Of a DNA stretch of 64,000 nucleotides, positions 45,433 through 51,940 are shown piece by piece (the first letter of the stretch is position 1; the number at the start of each line of letters is the position of its first letter). The notes beneath the pieces are model-generated. The model saw only the letters and a program-made list of their open reading frames with translations. It had not been told where the DNA came from and ran no database searches. Source of the stretch: Prolixibacteraceae bacterium (GTDB taxonomy: Bacteria > Bacteroidota > Bacteroidia > Bacteroidales > Prolixibacteraceae); the NCBI GenBank assembly GCA_003506435.1, contig DOAQ01000016.1:97424-161423 (forward strand), read 5' to 3'. The position numbers and the translations under genes are program-made.

Positions 45433-45687
45433 ATGGATATTTTCTGGGATAAAACAGCATGGGAAGATTATCAACACTGGATTGATACCGACCGGAAAGT
45501 ATTACGGAAAATCAATGCGCTGATTAAGGAATGCCAACGGACACCATTTGCAGGAATCGGGAAGCCGGAAGCTCTGAAGCAAAACCTTTCCGGGTTTTGG
45601 TCCCGCCGGATCACAGGCGAACACAGATTAGTGTATAAGGTTGAAAACGATGTTTTGTACATTGCTCAATGCCGTTATCACTATTAA
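45433..45687 (+). CDS. yoeB: YoeB-type mRNA interferase toxin
   Basis: An 84-residue RelE-superfamily toxin starting MDIFWDKTAWEDYQHW, with the characteristic FAGIGKPEALKQNLSGFWSRRI and the ending HRLVYKVEND, YIAQCRYHY, which includes the catalytic Glu, Arg, His and Tyr positions. It would cut mRNA at the ribosome when the antitoxin is lost. It is intact and directly follows yefM. Confidence 0.93.
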   Translation: MDIFWDKTAWEDYQHWIDTDRKVLRKINALIKECQRTPFAGIGKPEALKQNLSGFWSRRITGEHRLVYKVENDVLYIAQCRYHY

Positions 45688-45758
45688 TGAGTAGCGGCAG
45701 GTCTGAAAGTTCATACTTGTTCCTGAAATGTTTTCTACATTTACAAAAAAAGTACAAC

Positions 45759-45956
45759 GTGGCAACAGTGATTATCAATGAAAAAACGAAAGCCGGAAAA
45801 ACACTAATCGAGTATCTGAAGAATTTGGAATATGCCACGGTTATTGAAAATTCAAAGGCCATTGATAGCGTTTCAAAAGGGCTTTCGGAACTGGATTTAG
45901 CAAAAAAAGGAAAACTGAAAGGAAAACCGGCCAAAAAGTTTTTGTCTGAATTATGA
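45759..45956 (+). CDS. Small antitoxin-like protein of a second, broken pair
   Basis: A 65-residue protein from the GTG at 45759 (MATVIINEKTKAGKTLIEYL), a start type common in small antitoxins of Bacteroidota, and ending in the basic KGKLKGKPAKKFLSEL. Its TGA overlaps an ATG (45953-45955) in the ATGA coupling typical of toxin-antitoxin pairs, but the toxin reading frame is destroyed. An in-frame start at 45669 inside the yoeB stop region is less likely. Function as an antitoxin is inferred from pattern and position. Confidence 0.7.
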   Translation: MATVIINEKTKAGKTLIEYLKNLEYATVIENSKAIDSVSKGLSELDLAKKGKLKGKPAKKFLSEL

Positions 45957-46058
45957 CTGAAGTAATTGTTTTACCTGGTTGACATTTACGACAAAAGCGA
46001 TCTATCGACAATGGAGGCTAGGCAAATAACCAGAATTCTGAAAAGCTACAACCTTTAA
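45953..46058 (+). pseudogene. Remnant of a RelE-type toxin with its middle deleted
   Basis: The first seven codons (MTEVIVL) are followed by a change of frame and then, from 45975, LVDIYDKSDLSTMEARQI and TRILKSYNL stop. That C-terminal pattern (LVDIYDKS..., then a short helix) is that of RelE-family toxins. About 60-70 internal codons are missing. The antitoxin upstream remains intact, so the element keeps a solitary antitoxin. Confidence 0.65.
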
Positions 46059-46116
46059 CCCTGTATATTTTAAATCCGGTTAACCAGACCGGCAGTATAT
46101 TTTCTTTGAAATGCCC

Positions 46117-46146
46117 AAGCCCGCGAAGTTGTTCCGGGCTTTTTTA
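46117..46146 (+). terminator. Rho-independent terminator
   Basis: AAGCCCG (46117-46123) pairs with CGGGCTT (46135-46141), followed by a T-run. It ends the plus-strand int/toxin-antitoxin segment. Confidence 0.7.
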
Positions 46147-46397
46147 TTGTAGGGATATATGATTTGATTAAACTCCAGTACCAAAATATTTCACGGTTCC
46201 GGATCTGTACCTAGTTGCCCGGATGTACCCATAAAAAATACCGTTGCTGGCCAGAAAAGAAAAAACCCGGCATGACTACCAAGTAAAACGATGTTTTGGC
46301 GGGTATCTTGATTTTTTCACCAGTCCCTTACATCCGGAAATGTCTCCAAAACCATCAATACAAAAATATATGATCCTGAAACAATAAGCAATAAAAG

Positions 46398-46458
46398 CCT
46401 GGCTAATGATCCGGGGCCACTACTGGAAAGTTGGACGATCCGGTGCGACATAGCCAGG
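46398..46458 (-). terminator. Structured inverted repeat after the repressor gene
   Basis: CCTGGCTA (46398-46405) and TAGCCAGG (46451-46458) form a perfect 8-bp stem; two GATCCGG copies (46408-46414, 46437-46443) allow a further CCGG/CCGG pairing inside. On the minus strand the stem is followed by CTTTTATT, three bases beyond the repressor stop, so it can act as its terminator. The remaining gap from 46147 to 46397 shows no gene or clear signal. Confidence 0.45.
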
Positions 46459-46461
46459 TCA

Positions 46462-47037
46462 TTATTGTGTATTATCTTTACTCTCTATACTCTCTATCAT
46501 TTTTTTTAGCTCATTCGTTAGTTCATTAGATGCAGGAATAAATCTTACGACAAAGCCTTCTTTTTGTTTGTTTACGGTAATGCCGACATACCCTTTTTCT
46601 TTTTGAATTAAATCTTGAACTGATTCAAATAACTCTAAGGCTGAAATATTAATGTTCTCAGAAAGTTTTACGAAACTATATTTACGAAACAGAGCAAGAT
46701 ATTCCATTGTATCCTCATAGTAATCTATAATTTTCCTTTTGTCGTTGAGAGTTTCTTCTAATTCCTCTACTCTTTTCTTTGCCTCCTCGTATTCCTTTCC
46801 GAGCTGTTTAACAATCTCAACTGTATCATCTATGGAATCAATTTCAAAAAGTTCATTAAAGCCTACATCCAAAGCTTTAGCAATTTTTTTGCCTAATTCA
46901 ATGCTTATAGTTTTTGTTCTGCCAGCTTCAATACTTGCAAATGACGGCTGAGTTATTCCAATTTGTGCACAAATGTCAACTTGATTTAAGCCCTTTGACT
47001 TTCTTATTCGTTTTATTTTTTCATAGTAAGTTTCCAT
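46462..47037 (-). CDS. Xre-family repressor-like regulator with coiled coil
   Basis: A 191-residue protein from the ATG at 47037. Residues about 5-62 are a Cro/cI-type helix-turn-helix (KIKRIRKSKGLNQVDICAQI, then GITQPSFASIEAGRTKTISI). A long charged coiled coil follows (about 80-110, YEEAKKRVEELEETLNDKR), and a C-terminal part of about 75 residues may dimerise or sense a signal. It is divergent from the excisionase-like gene, the arrangement of a phage repressor or of the Stl master repressor of phage-inducible islands. A TATCTTTG -7 match stands only five bases before its ATG, so its transcript may be nearly leaderless. Confidence 0.85.
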   Translation of the reverse strand: METYYEKIKRIRKSKGLNQVDICAQIGITQPSFASIEAGRTKTISIELGKKIAKALDVGFNELFEIDSIDDTVEIVKQLGKEYEEAKKRVEELEETLNDKRKIIDYYEDTMEYLALFRKYSFVKLSENINISALELFESVQDLIQKEKGYVGITVNKQKEGFVVRFIPASNELTNELKKMIESIESKDNTQ

Positions 47038-47063
47038 AAACACAAAGATAAGAATATCACACA

Positions 47064-47160
47064 ATTACAAATATTTCACTATCATATTTTTATATTTTAT
47101 TTGCTTTATTGTGTTTTATATTTGTTTTATCTATATTTACACCATGTATTACAAATATTT
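47064..47160. promoter_or_regulatory. Divergent switch region with paired 13-bp direct repeats
   Basis: The 135-base AT-rich gap between the two divergent regulators contains ATTACAAATATTT twice, at 47064-47076 and 47148-47160. A -7 match TATATTTG (47117-47124) faces the right-hand gene. The repeats flank both start regions and are candidate operators of the Xre repressor or of the excisionase-like protein. Confidence 0.45.
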
Positions 47161-47172
47161 AAAACTACTAAG

Positions 47173-47442
47173 ATGGAAAATGACAGAGTAATTATTGCAA
47201 CAGACAAAAAAACTTTAAAAGAAGTTTTAAGTGAAATGTTCAGTCAAAAAACAGAAATGAAGGAACTCCCAGAATTTGAGGGAGATAGAATTTCAAAACC
47301 ACAGGCTGCAAAGTTAGCCGGAATCTCAATTCCAACGTTTGACAGACAAATCAAACTCGGCAAATTCAAACAGTACAATGTAGGTAAAAGGTGTTTCTTT
47401 TTTAAAAGCGAAATAATTGAATCTCTGAAAAATAATTCTTAA
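47173..47442 (+). CDS. Excisionase-like helix-turn-helix protein
   Basis: An 89-residue protein. The second half holds a MerR/AlpA-like winged-helix motif of the HTH_17 group: RISKPQAAKLAGISIPTFDR, then KFKQYNVGKRCFFFKSEI. Small proteins of this type act as excisionases or activators in integrative elements of Bacteroidota. The ATG at 47173 is chosen since the longer frame covers the promoter. It overlaps the start of the AAA gene by one base (TAATGG), so the two are expressed together. Confidence 0.8.
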   Translation: MENDRVIIATDKKTLKEVLSEMFSQKTEMKELPEFEGDRISKPQAAKLAGISIPTFDRQIKLGKFKQYNVGKRCFFFKSEIIESLKNNS

Positions 47443-48485
47443 TGGAATTTACCCAGGAACAACTAAAAACGCTTATAGGTCAATCGGCATTAAAGGCAGA
47501 TCATGAATTTGTGGCTCCACCTATTTGCCTTGAAATAAATGGCGAATACGGCAACCAAATATTTGCCACTTTGGGAAACTTTTCGACAATTCTAGCACGT
47601 CCTAAAGTGGGGAAAACAACTTTTACAGCTATACTTATTTGCACTCTACTTACTGGCAATCCAATATTGAAATTTATTCCAAGATTGTCAGATAAAAGAA
47701 AAATATTATGGATAGACAATGAGCAAGGAAAGCCGGAATGTGTTCGGATCATAAGGTTTATTTCAAAAAAAGTAACAGGTAACGAAAAAGATCATCCCAA
47801 TAATCTAATATTTCTGTCACTCAGACAATTCAATTATAAGCAACGAATTGCAATAGCCGAATTTGCTATTAATAATGTCCCCGATCTGTTTTTCGTAGTG
47901 ATTGACGGCATACGGGATTTTGTTTCGTCCATAAATGATGAAAAAGAAGCCACATTCATTTCTGACAAACTACTCAAATGGACAGAACAGAAAAACATCC
48001 ATATTTTAACAATTCTACATCAAAATAAAGGAGATTCAAACGCACGCGGCCACTTGGGAACTGAATTGATAAATAAAGCTGAAACAGTGGCAAAACTAAC
48101 CAGGGATGAAAGTAGTAATACCCGCTTAACGATTGTAGAACCAGAATTCACGAGACATAAAGATTTTGAATCTTTTGCCTATTCAATTGATGACGAAGGA
48201 AATTTATCGGATGAAGAAAAAACACAAGGTTACCAGCCGCAAAGCCCAAAGGCTATTGAGCTTACACACATTGAAATAGTTGACATACTAAAACAGATTT
48301 ACACAAATGGGGAAAGCTATTCATTTGGGAAACTTCAAGATCGAATCTATCAAGTTTGCCATAAAAACATGTTTGAATCGTTTGGGAAAAACAAATGTTC
48401 AGACCTAATTAAACGAATGAAAGAAGACAGATTTATAACTCAAAAAAAGGATTCAGTTGAATATGAATGTAACATACCAAAGTAA
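47442..48485 (+). CDS. RepA-like AAA ATPase (replicative helicase type)
   Basis: A 347-residue cytoplasmic ATPase. Walker A is ILARPKVGKTTF at about residue 47-58, the Walker B region is FFVVIDGIRDFVSS at about 143-156, and ILHQNKGDSNARGHLGTEL matches the conserved post-Walker-B segment of the RecA-fold, RepA/DnaB-related AAA_25 group. The C-terminal 90 residues look like a winged helix. With the primase encoded 205 bases downstream it would unwind the element's origin, so the element can replicate on its own after excision. Confidence 0.85.
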   Translation: MEFTQEQLKTLIGQSALKADHEFVAPPICLEINGEYGNQIFATLGNFSTILARPKVGKTTFTAILICTLLTGNPILKFIPRLSDKRKILWIDNEQGKPECVRIIRFISKKVTGNEKDHPNNLIFLSLRQFNYKQRIAIAEFAINNVPDLFFVVIDGIRDFVSSINDEKEATFISDKLLKWTEQKNIHILTILHQNKGDSNARGHLGTELINKAETVAKLTRDESSNTRLTIVEPEFTRHKDFESFAYSIDDEGNLSDEEKTQGYQPQSPKAIELTHIEIVDILKQIYTNGESYSFGKLQDRIYQVCHKNMFESFGKNKCSDLIKRMKEDRFITQKKDSVEYECNIPK

Positions 48486-48491
48486 AAGCAC

Positions 48492-48622
48492 TTTATCACT
48501 TTACTTTATCACTTTATTTAAAGTAAAGCGGCTTATGTGTTTGACTATAAGAATATTAGCAAAATAGAATATTAAAGCACTTTACTTTAAGCTAATATAT
48601 ATAGAGAACATCTAAAGTAAAG
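48492..48622. repeat. CTTTA/TAAAG repeats between helicase and primase genes
   Basis: TTTATCACTTTA occurs twice with a 13-bp period (48492-48503, 48505-48516). AAAGTAAAG occurs at 48520-48528 and 48614-48622, and its complement CTTTACTTT at 48499-48507 and 48580-48588. The block is AT-rich and non-coding (48486-48690), so it could be a replication origin or a regulatory site. Confidence 0.5.
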
Positions 48623-48690
48623 TAGTAAAGTAGTTGAAAATCAGAATAATAACCACTTTAAGCAAAATTGCTAATCAGAAAAAAGAAAAA

Positions 48691-49593
48691 ATGAATTGCG
48701 AACAAGCCAAAAAAATACAAATAGCTGACTTTTTAAGCAACCAGGGACATAAGCCGATCCGGGTGTACGGTAACAATGATGCCTGGTATAATTCGCCCGT
48801 CCGGACGGATAAAAACCCCAGCTTTAAAGTCAATCTTTCGAAAAACCAGTGGTACGATGCCGGGACCGGTTCCGGGGGAAATATTCTCGATCTGGTAATA
48901 TTGATGTACAATACTGATATAACCGGCGCTCTCTTAATTTTACAAAAGCCCGGATTATCGAAACCGTCTTTTTCTTTTTCTGAAAAGCAAAAAACTGCGG
49001 GTATCGAAATAAAGCACGTTCAACCAATTCAAAACCGGGCATTGTTACAATATCTCAATGAAAGGAGTATCCCCTTTGAAATCGCTTGTATTTATGTAAT
49101 GGAAGCCTATTACGTAGCAGGCCGAAGCCGGTATTTCGCCCTGGCATTTAAAAACGACAAAGGCGGGTATGAACTCCGAAATGGTTTTAAAACAGATAAA
49201 TTCCCTGAAGGATTTAAGGGTGCAGCAAGCCCCAAATACATAACAACCATTCCGGGGAACAACAGCACAATCAATGTTTTTGAGGGTTTTATGGATTTTC
49301 TTTCGGCTATGGTGTATTACAAAACCCGGAAGCCCGGAAATAAAACAATTATACTGAATACCGTTGAAAACCTGAAATACATTGAGCCGCTTTTAATATC
49401 TGCCCGAAACATCAATTTATTTCTGGACAATGACGATGCCGGAAACCGGACAGTCCAAAAAATAAAGGCACTAAATCCGAATGTAACTAATTATTCATCA
49501 ATAATATATCCTAAAAACAAAGATTTTAATGACTTTTTAAATGTACAAAACTATGGAAACACAACTACACGAAACAGCCGTATTGAGCAATGA
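48691..49593 (+). CDS. CHC2/TOPRIM-type DNA primase of the element
   Basis: A 300-residue primase from the ATG at 48691. The N-terminal part resembles the CHC2 zinc-binding region, with RTDKNPSFKVNLSKNQWYD and AGTGSGGNILDLVILMY, though the zinc-ligand cysteines and histidine are largely absent. The TOPRIM domain (about 190-280) shows the Glu motif VFEGFMDFLSAM and the Asp pair FLDNDDAGNRTVQKI. It makes RNA primers for replication of the excised element. It is shorter than chromosomal DnaG (about 600 residues), as usual in mobile elements. The next gene starts inside its 3' end. Confidence 0.88.
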   Translation: MNCEQAKKIQIADFLSNQGHKPIRVYGNNDAWYNSPVRTDKNPSFKVNLSKNQWYDAGTGSGGNILDLVILMYNTDITGALLILQKPGLSKPSFSFSEKQKTAGIEIKHVQPIQNRALLQYLNERSIPFEIACIYVMEAYYVAGRSRYFALAFKNDKGGYELRNGFKTDKFPEGFKGAASPKYITTIPGNNSTINVFEGFMDFLSAMVYYKTRKPGNKTIILNTVENLKYIEPLLISARNINLFLDNDDAGNRTVQKIKALNPNVTNYSSIIYPKNKDFNDFLNVQNYGNTTTRNSRIEQ

Positions 49594-49780
49594 TGCACTG
49601 GATTACATCGCATTTTTACAAGAAAGTAATAATGCAGGCCTTAATGAAAATATTGATTTTTTTCAAGATGTTTTAATCGAACTAATTTTTGATTCTACTA
49701 TTGGAGAGGACAAAAACGGGGAATATATTGAATACGTGGCCAGTTCAATATTTCTTTTAAAATTACTGAAAAACAAATAA
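49541..49780 (+). CDS. Small acidic protein, first of a tandem pair
   Basis: A 79-residue acidic, helical protein beginning MYKTMETQLHETAVLSNDAL, overlapping the primase gene by 53 bases. No known family. It is paralogous to the next protein: the first codons of both genes (ATGTACAAAACTATGGAA against ATGTACGAAACGATGGAA), the VLSNDA/VLSDEA box and the final leucine-rich helix (IFLLKLLKNK / DLAKMLKQ) correspond. Possibly partners of the primase or anti-host factors; no function can be assigned. Confidence 0.65.
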   Translation: MYKTMETQLHETAVLSNDALDYIAFLQESNNAGLNENIDFFQDVLIELIFDSTIGEDKNGEYIEYVASSIFLLKLLKNK

Positions 49781-49791
49781 TTAAACTTCAA

Positions 49792-50016
49792 ATGTACGAA
49801 ACGATGGAAGCACAAGAAACATTCGTATTGAGCGATGAAGCTAAGGAATTCATCAATGAGATGAGAGAAGATGAAGGATTTGACACCCTTATCAAAATAA
49901 TGTATGACATTATGAAAGAATTGATTCAGGACAAATACCTTTTTGAAGAAAATAACAGATTGTATTTAAATCACATAGTTGATGTGATTGACCTTGCAAA
50001 AATGCTAAAACAATGA
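49792..50016 (+). CDS. Small acidic protein, second of a tandem pair
   Basis: A 74-residue protein, MYETMEAQETFVLSDEAKEF..., a diverged copy of the preceding gene, 11 bases after it. It is acidic in the centre (NEMREDEGFD) and helical throughout, without membrane segment or signal. Its function is unknown. Retention of both copies suggests both are made. Confidence 0.65.
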   Translation: MYETMEAQETFVLSDEAKEFINEMREDEGFDTLIKIMYDIMKELIQDKYLFEENNRLYLNHIVDVIDLAKMLKQ

Positions 50017-50068
50017 AAGTTAAATCAAAATCCGGGGGAATGCCATTTCCTCCGGATTTTAATCATTT

Positions 50069-50287
50069 ATGCCTATGACGCTACCTTTTTATAAAGCTAT
50101 GTTAAAAAATGAGTATGCAAGAAAGATTGGTGTTTCTGGAAGGACCTTGCGTAGGTATCTAAATGAACGATATTTTGAAGAACTAAAAGAAATGAATTAC
50201 TTTCCGGAACAAAAATTCTTGACTCCAAGGCAAATAGGTTTTCTTAATAAAAAACTGGTTTTTGTCGATGATCCATATATCAGTTAA
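50069..50287 (+). CDS. Small putative helix-turn-helix protein
   Basis: A 72-residue protein with a likely DNA-binding motif (YARKIGVSGRTLRRYLNERY) in its first half and a basic, hydrophobic second half (FLTPRQIGFLNKKLVF). It precedes the iteron-like repeats by 45 bases, which would suit a replication or regulatory role at that site, but this is only positional. Confidence 0.6.
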   Translation: MPMTLPFYKAMLKNEYARKIGVSGRTLRRYLNERYFEELKEMNYFPEQKFLTPRQIGFLNKKLVFVDDPYIS

Positions 50288-50331
50288 TCATAGTTGCTTG
50301 CATTAAGCGGCCACCATGCCACGCCATATTC

Positions 50332-50473
50332 GTATATTTATACTTAGTTCTTTGTATATGGCACGTATATTTAATACCTGTAAACAGTTGTATGGTCTGT
50401 ATATGGTTCCTATATATAACAACTGTAACCATGTGTATTTTTTGTATATGGTTGCTATATGGCAAGTATATGG
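50332..50473. repeat. Iteron-like GTATATGG array, candidate origin
   Basis: Four exact GTATATGG copies begin at 50354, 50399, 50444 and 50466, and a GTATATTT variant begins at 50332, giving steps of 22, 45, 45 and 22 bases, close to whole helical turns. Weaker variants lie between (50365, 50390, 50456). The 244-base gap is AT-rich and has no convincing gene. Regularly phased repeats next to helicase and primase genes are typical of an iteron origin. Confidence 0.6.
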
Positions 50474-50531
50474 TTGATGTATTTTAAATGAATGACTGGT
50501 AAATATTAGTTAAAAACAAAAATTAAACAAC

Positions 50532-50942
50532 ATGAGTTATAGTCGCAACACATACGGAGGGAATTATATTCCCCCACTAACAATCATAGATGACCACGTA
50601 ATATTGGGAGCCGGATATGAATTTAAAAATCACCGAAGTAGTTTTACTGATGAAGTGTGGGCTCAAATTCCGGGAGCAACTACAATCCCTTCAAGTGAAG
50701 TTACTGAGGATATGTTTGCTCCAATAGGGAGCAAAGATTATTTGCATTGGGGAGATTCAAATACACCCACGTCGGGACAGTTGAATACAAATCCTCAGGA
50801 TACATTATCAAAGGTATTTGAAACTCTAAAAAAACAATTATCACCTATTTTATCCCCGGAGGTTGGGTCCTCACAAAAATCCAATTATTGGATATTTATA
50901 TTGGGTGGGATCATTCTTGTTTTATTAATCTTCAAAAAATAG
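50532..50942 (+). CDS. Protein of unknown function with C-terminal membrane anchor
   Basis: A 136-residue protein: a Tyr/Pro/Asp-rich N-terminal part without signal peptide (SYSRNTYGGNYIPPLTIIDD), a middle with WAQIPGATTIP, and a C-terminal transmembrane helix YWIFILGGIILVLLIF ending in two lysines. This is a tail-anchored layout. It starts the last operon of the element, after the iteron array. No family is recognised. Confidence 0.6.
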   Translation: MSYSRNTYGGNYIPPLTIIDDHVILGAGYEFKNHRSSFTDEVWAQIPGATTIPSSEVTEDMFAPIGSKDYLHWGDSNTPTSGQLNTNPQDTLSKVFETLKKQLSPILSPEVGSSQKSNYWIFILGGIILVLLIFKK

Positions 50943-50947
50943 AAAGT

Positions 50948-51373
50948 ATGGCAAACCGTATAGGATTTAAGAACATACAAATACAGGCAAAAAGTGATCT
51001 GGCTGCTTTATTTGAGGACACTTACGAACAGTCTGGCACAAACTCAAAAGCCGAATTCATAGGGGTTTTGGTTGACAATTATCTTAATCCGGATTCAACT
51101 ATTTCATTAAAGGCTGCAACAATTGAAAGACAAAAGGATGAACTGTCCGGGAAGTTACAGACCATTGAGAATGAAAATAATGATTTGAGTTCTGAAAATG
51201 CCCTTCTGAAAGAAAGAATAAAACATTATGAAAATGACATTCTTACTAAGCTGTTTTTGAAGCATAAAGGAAAAAAACTCAAATTCAGGAATCCGGTAGG
51301 CAAACTTGTGAATATTGAGGTCAACGACATTAAAGATGCTTACACCGCAGTGATCAACTCAATTGAAATTTAA
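50948..51373 (+). CDS. Coiled-coil protein with possible ribbon-helix-helix N-terminus
   Basis: A 141-residue soluble protein starting at the ATG at 50948, 5 bases after the previous stop. The N-terminal part (IGFKNIQIQAKSDLAALF) could be a ribbon-helix-helix DNA-binding unit. Residues about 55-105 are a heptad-rich coiled coil (ATIERQKDELSGKLQ, SSENALLKERIKHY). The end is basic then acidic. A mobilisation accessory or partition role would fit, but no relaxase partner is seen. Function unknown. Confidence 0.6.
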   Translation: MANRIGFKNIQIQAKSDLAALFEDTYEQSGTNSKAEFIGVLVDNYLNPDSTISLKAATIERQKDELSGKLQTIENENNDLSSENALLKERIKHYENDILTKLFLKHKGKKLKFRNPVGKLVNIEVNDIKDAYTAVINSIEI

Positions 51374-51377
51374 TGCC

Positions 51378-51533
51378 ATGGAAATACAACAAATTTTTAA
51401 CCCATTCGATCATACTGTCAGTAAAGGCGGTTCAAACTGGATTGTAATTGTCATTGTACTAACAATTATCGGAATGCTTGGGTATTTTGTCTACAAAAAT
51501 AAGTTTGCAGATGGAAAATCGGCTCTCAGCTAA
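51378..51533 (+). CDS. 51-residue single-span membrane protein
   Basis: A short frame read directly from sequence: MEIQQIFNPFDHTVSKGG, then a transmembrane helix SNWIVIVIVLTIIGMLGYFV, then a basic tail YKNKFADGKSALS. It starts 4 bases after the stop of the coiled-coil gene, showing a tight operon. Size and layout recall small phage membrane or coat proteins, but there is no homology I can claim. Confidence 0.6.
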   Translation: MEIQQIFNPFDHTVSKGGSNWIVIVIVLTIIGMLGYFVYKNKFADGKSALS

Positions 51534-51756
51534 AACATACAATTACATTCTCATTTTCACCTGGATTACACTAACGCTTTTAAAAATGAACAGAAACTTT
51601 AAAATTTTACTGACAATTGCAATCCTGATTGCTGTTTATGGAATTACATCTCTGGGATTTTCCTATAAAATCAATAAAAAGCTGGCTCTTATGACCGAAA
51701 ATCAGAACCCGGCAGGACGACAGATCACAGATAAAGAATCACTTAAAAATGAATAA
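51511..51756 (+). CDS. Small protein with two predicted membrane segments
   Basis: An 81-residue frame overlapping the previous gene by 23 bases (ATG at 51511; an internal ATG at 51586 would give a one-span, 56-residue form). Hydrophobic segments are YILIFTWITLTLL and FKILLTIAILIAVYGITSLGF, followed by a charged tail. It is the last gene before the terminator at the right end of the element. Function unknown. Confidence 0.5.
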   Translation: MENRLSAKTYNYILIFTWITLTLLKMNRNFKILLTIAILIAVYGITSLGFSYKINKKLALMTENQNPAGRQITDKESLKNE

Positions 51757-51835
51757 GATATTAAAAAAACAAATGGCTTTTGTTAGTTCTTTTCGGTTGC
51801 TATAACCGTTAATGGTTACGTTTTGTACATTGATG

Positions 51836-51866
51836 TTGCCCGCTACTCTTGGCGGGCAATTTTTTT
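51836..51866 (+). terminator. Rho-independent terminator at the right end of the element
   Basis: TTGCCCGC pairs with GCGGGCAA across the loop TACTCTTG, followed by seven or more T. It ends the membrane-protein operon before the tRNA gene. Confidence 0.8.
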
Positions 51867-51898
51867 GCAAAAACAAGATTCGTTCCCCATTTGTTCCC
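51861..51898. repeat. Putative integrase arm sites, right end
   Basis: TTTTTTGCAAAA (51861-51872), CGTTCCCCATT (51881-51891) and GTTCCC (51893-51898) repeat, in order and orientation, the words at 43752-43785. The spacing between the first two words differs by six bases between the ends. Confidence 0.5.
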
Positions 51899-51940
51899 TC
51901 ACAAAACAAAAACCCATTAAAATCAATGTATTAAGAGATT

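Noticed and set aside
48492..48622. CRISPR array
   Set aside because: Repeats are only 9-13 bp, some inverted, with no regular unique spacers and no cas genes in the window.
50280..50465. Minus-strand frame of 61 codons across the iteron array
   Set aside because: Its repeated HIQ-type residues are produced by the GTATATGG repeats themselves; there is no promoter or neighbour on that strand.
51378..51756. Filamentous-phage (inovirus) prophage interpretation, from the 51-residue coat-like membrane protein
   Set aside because: No Zot-like assembly ATPase (pI) or rolling-circle replication protein is present, and the ATPase at 47442-48485 is of the RepA-like helicase type.
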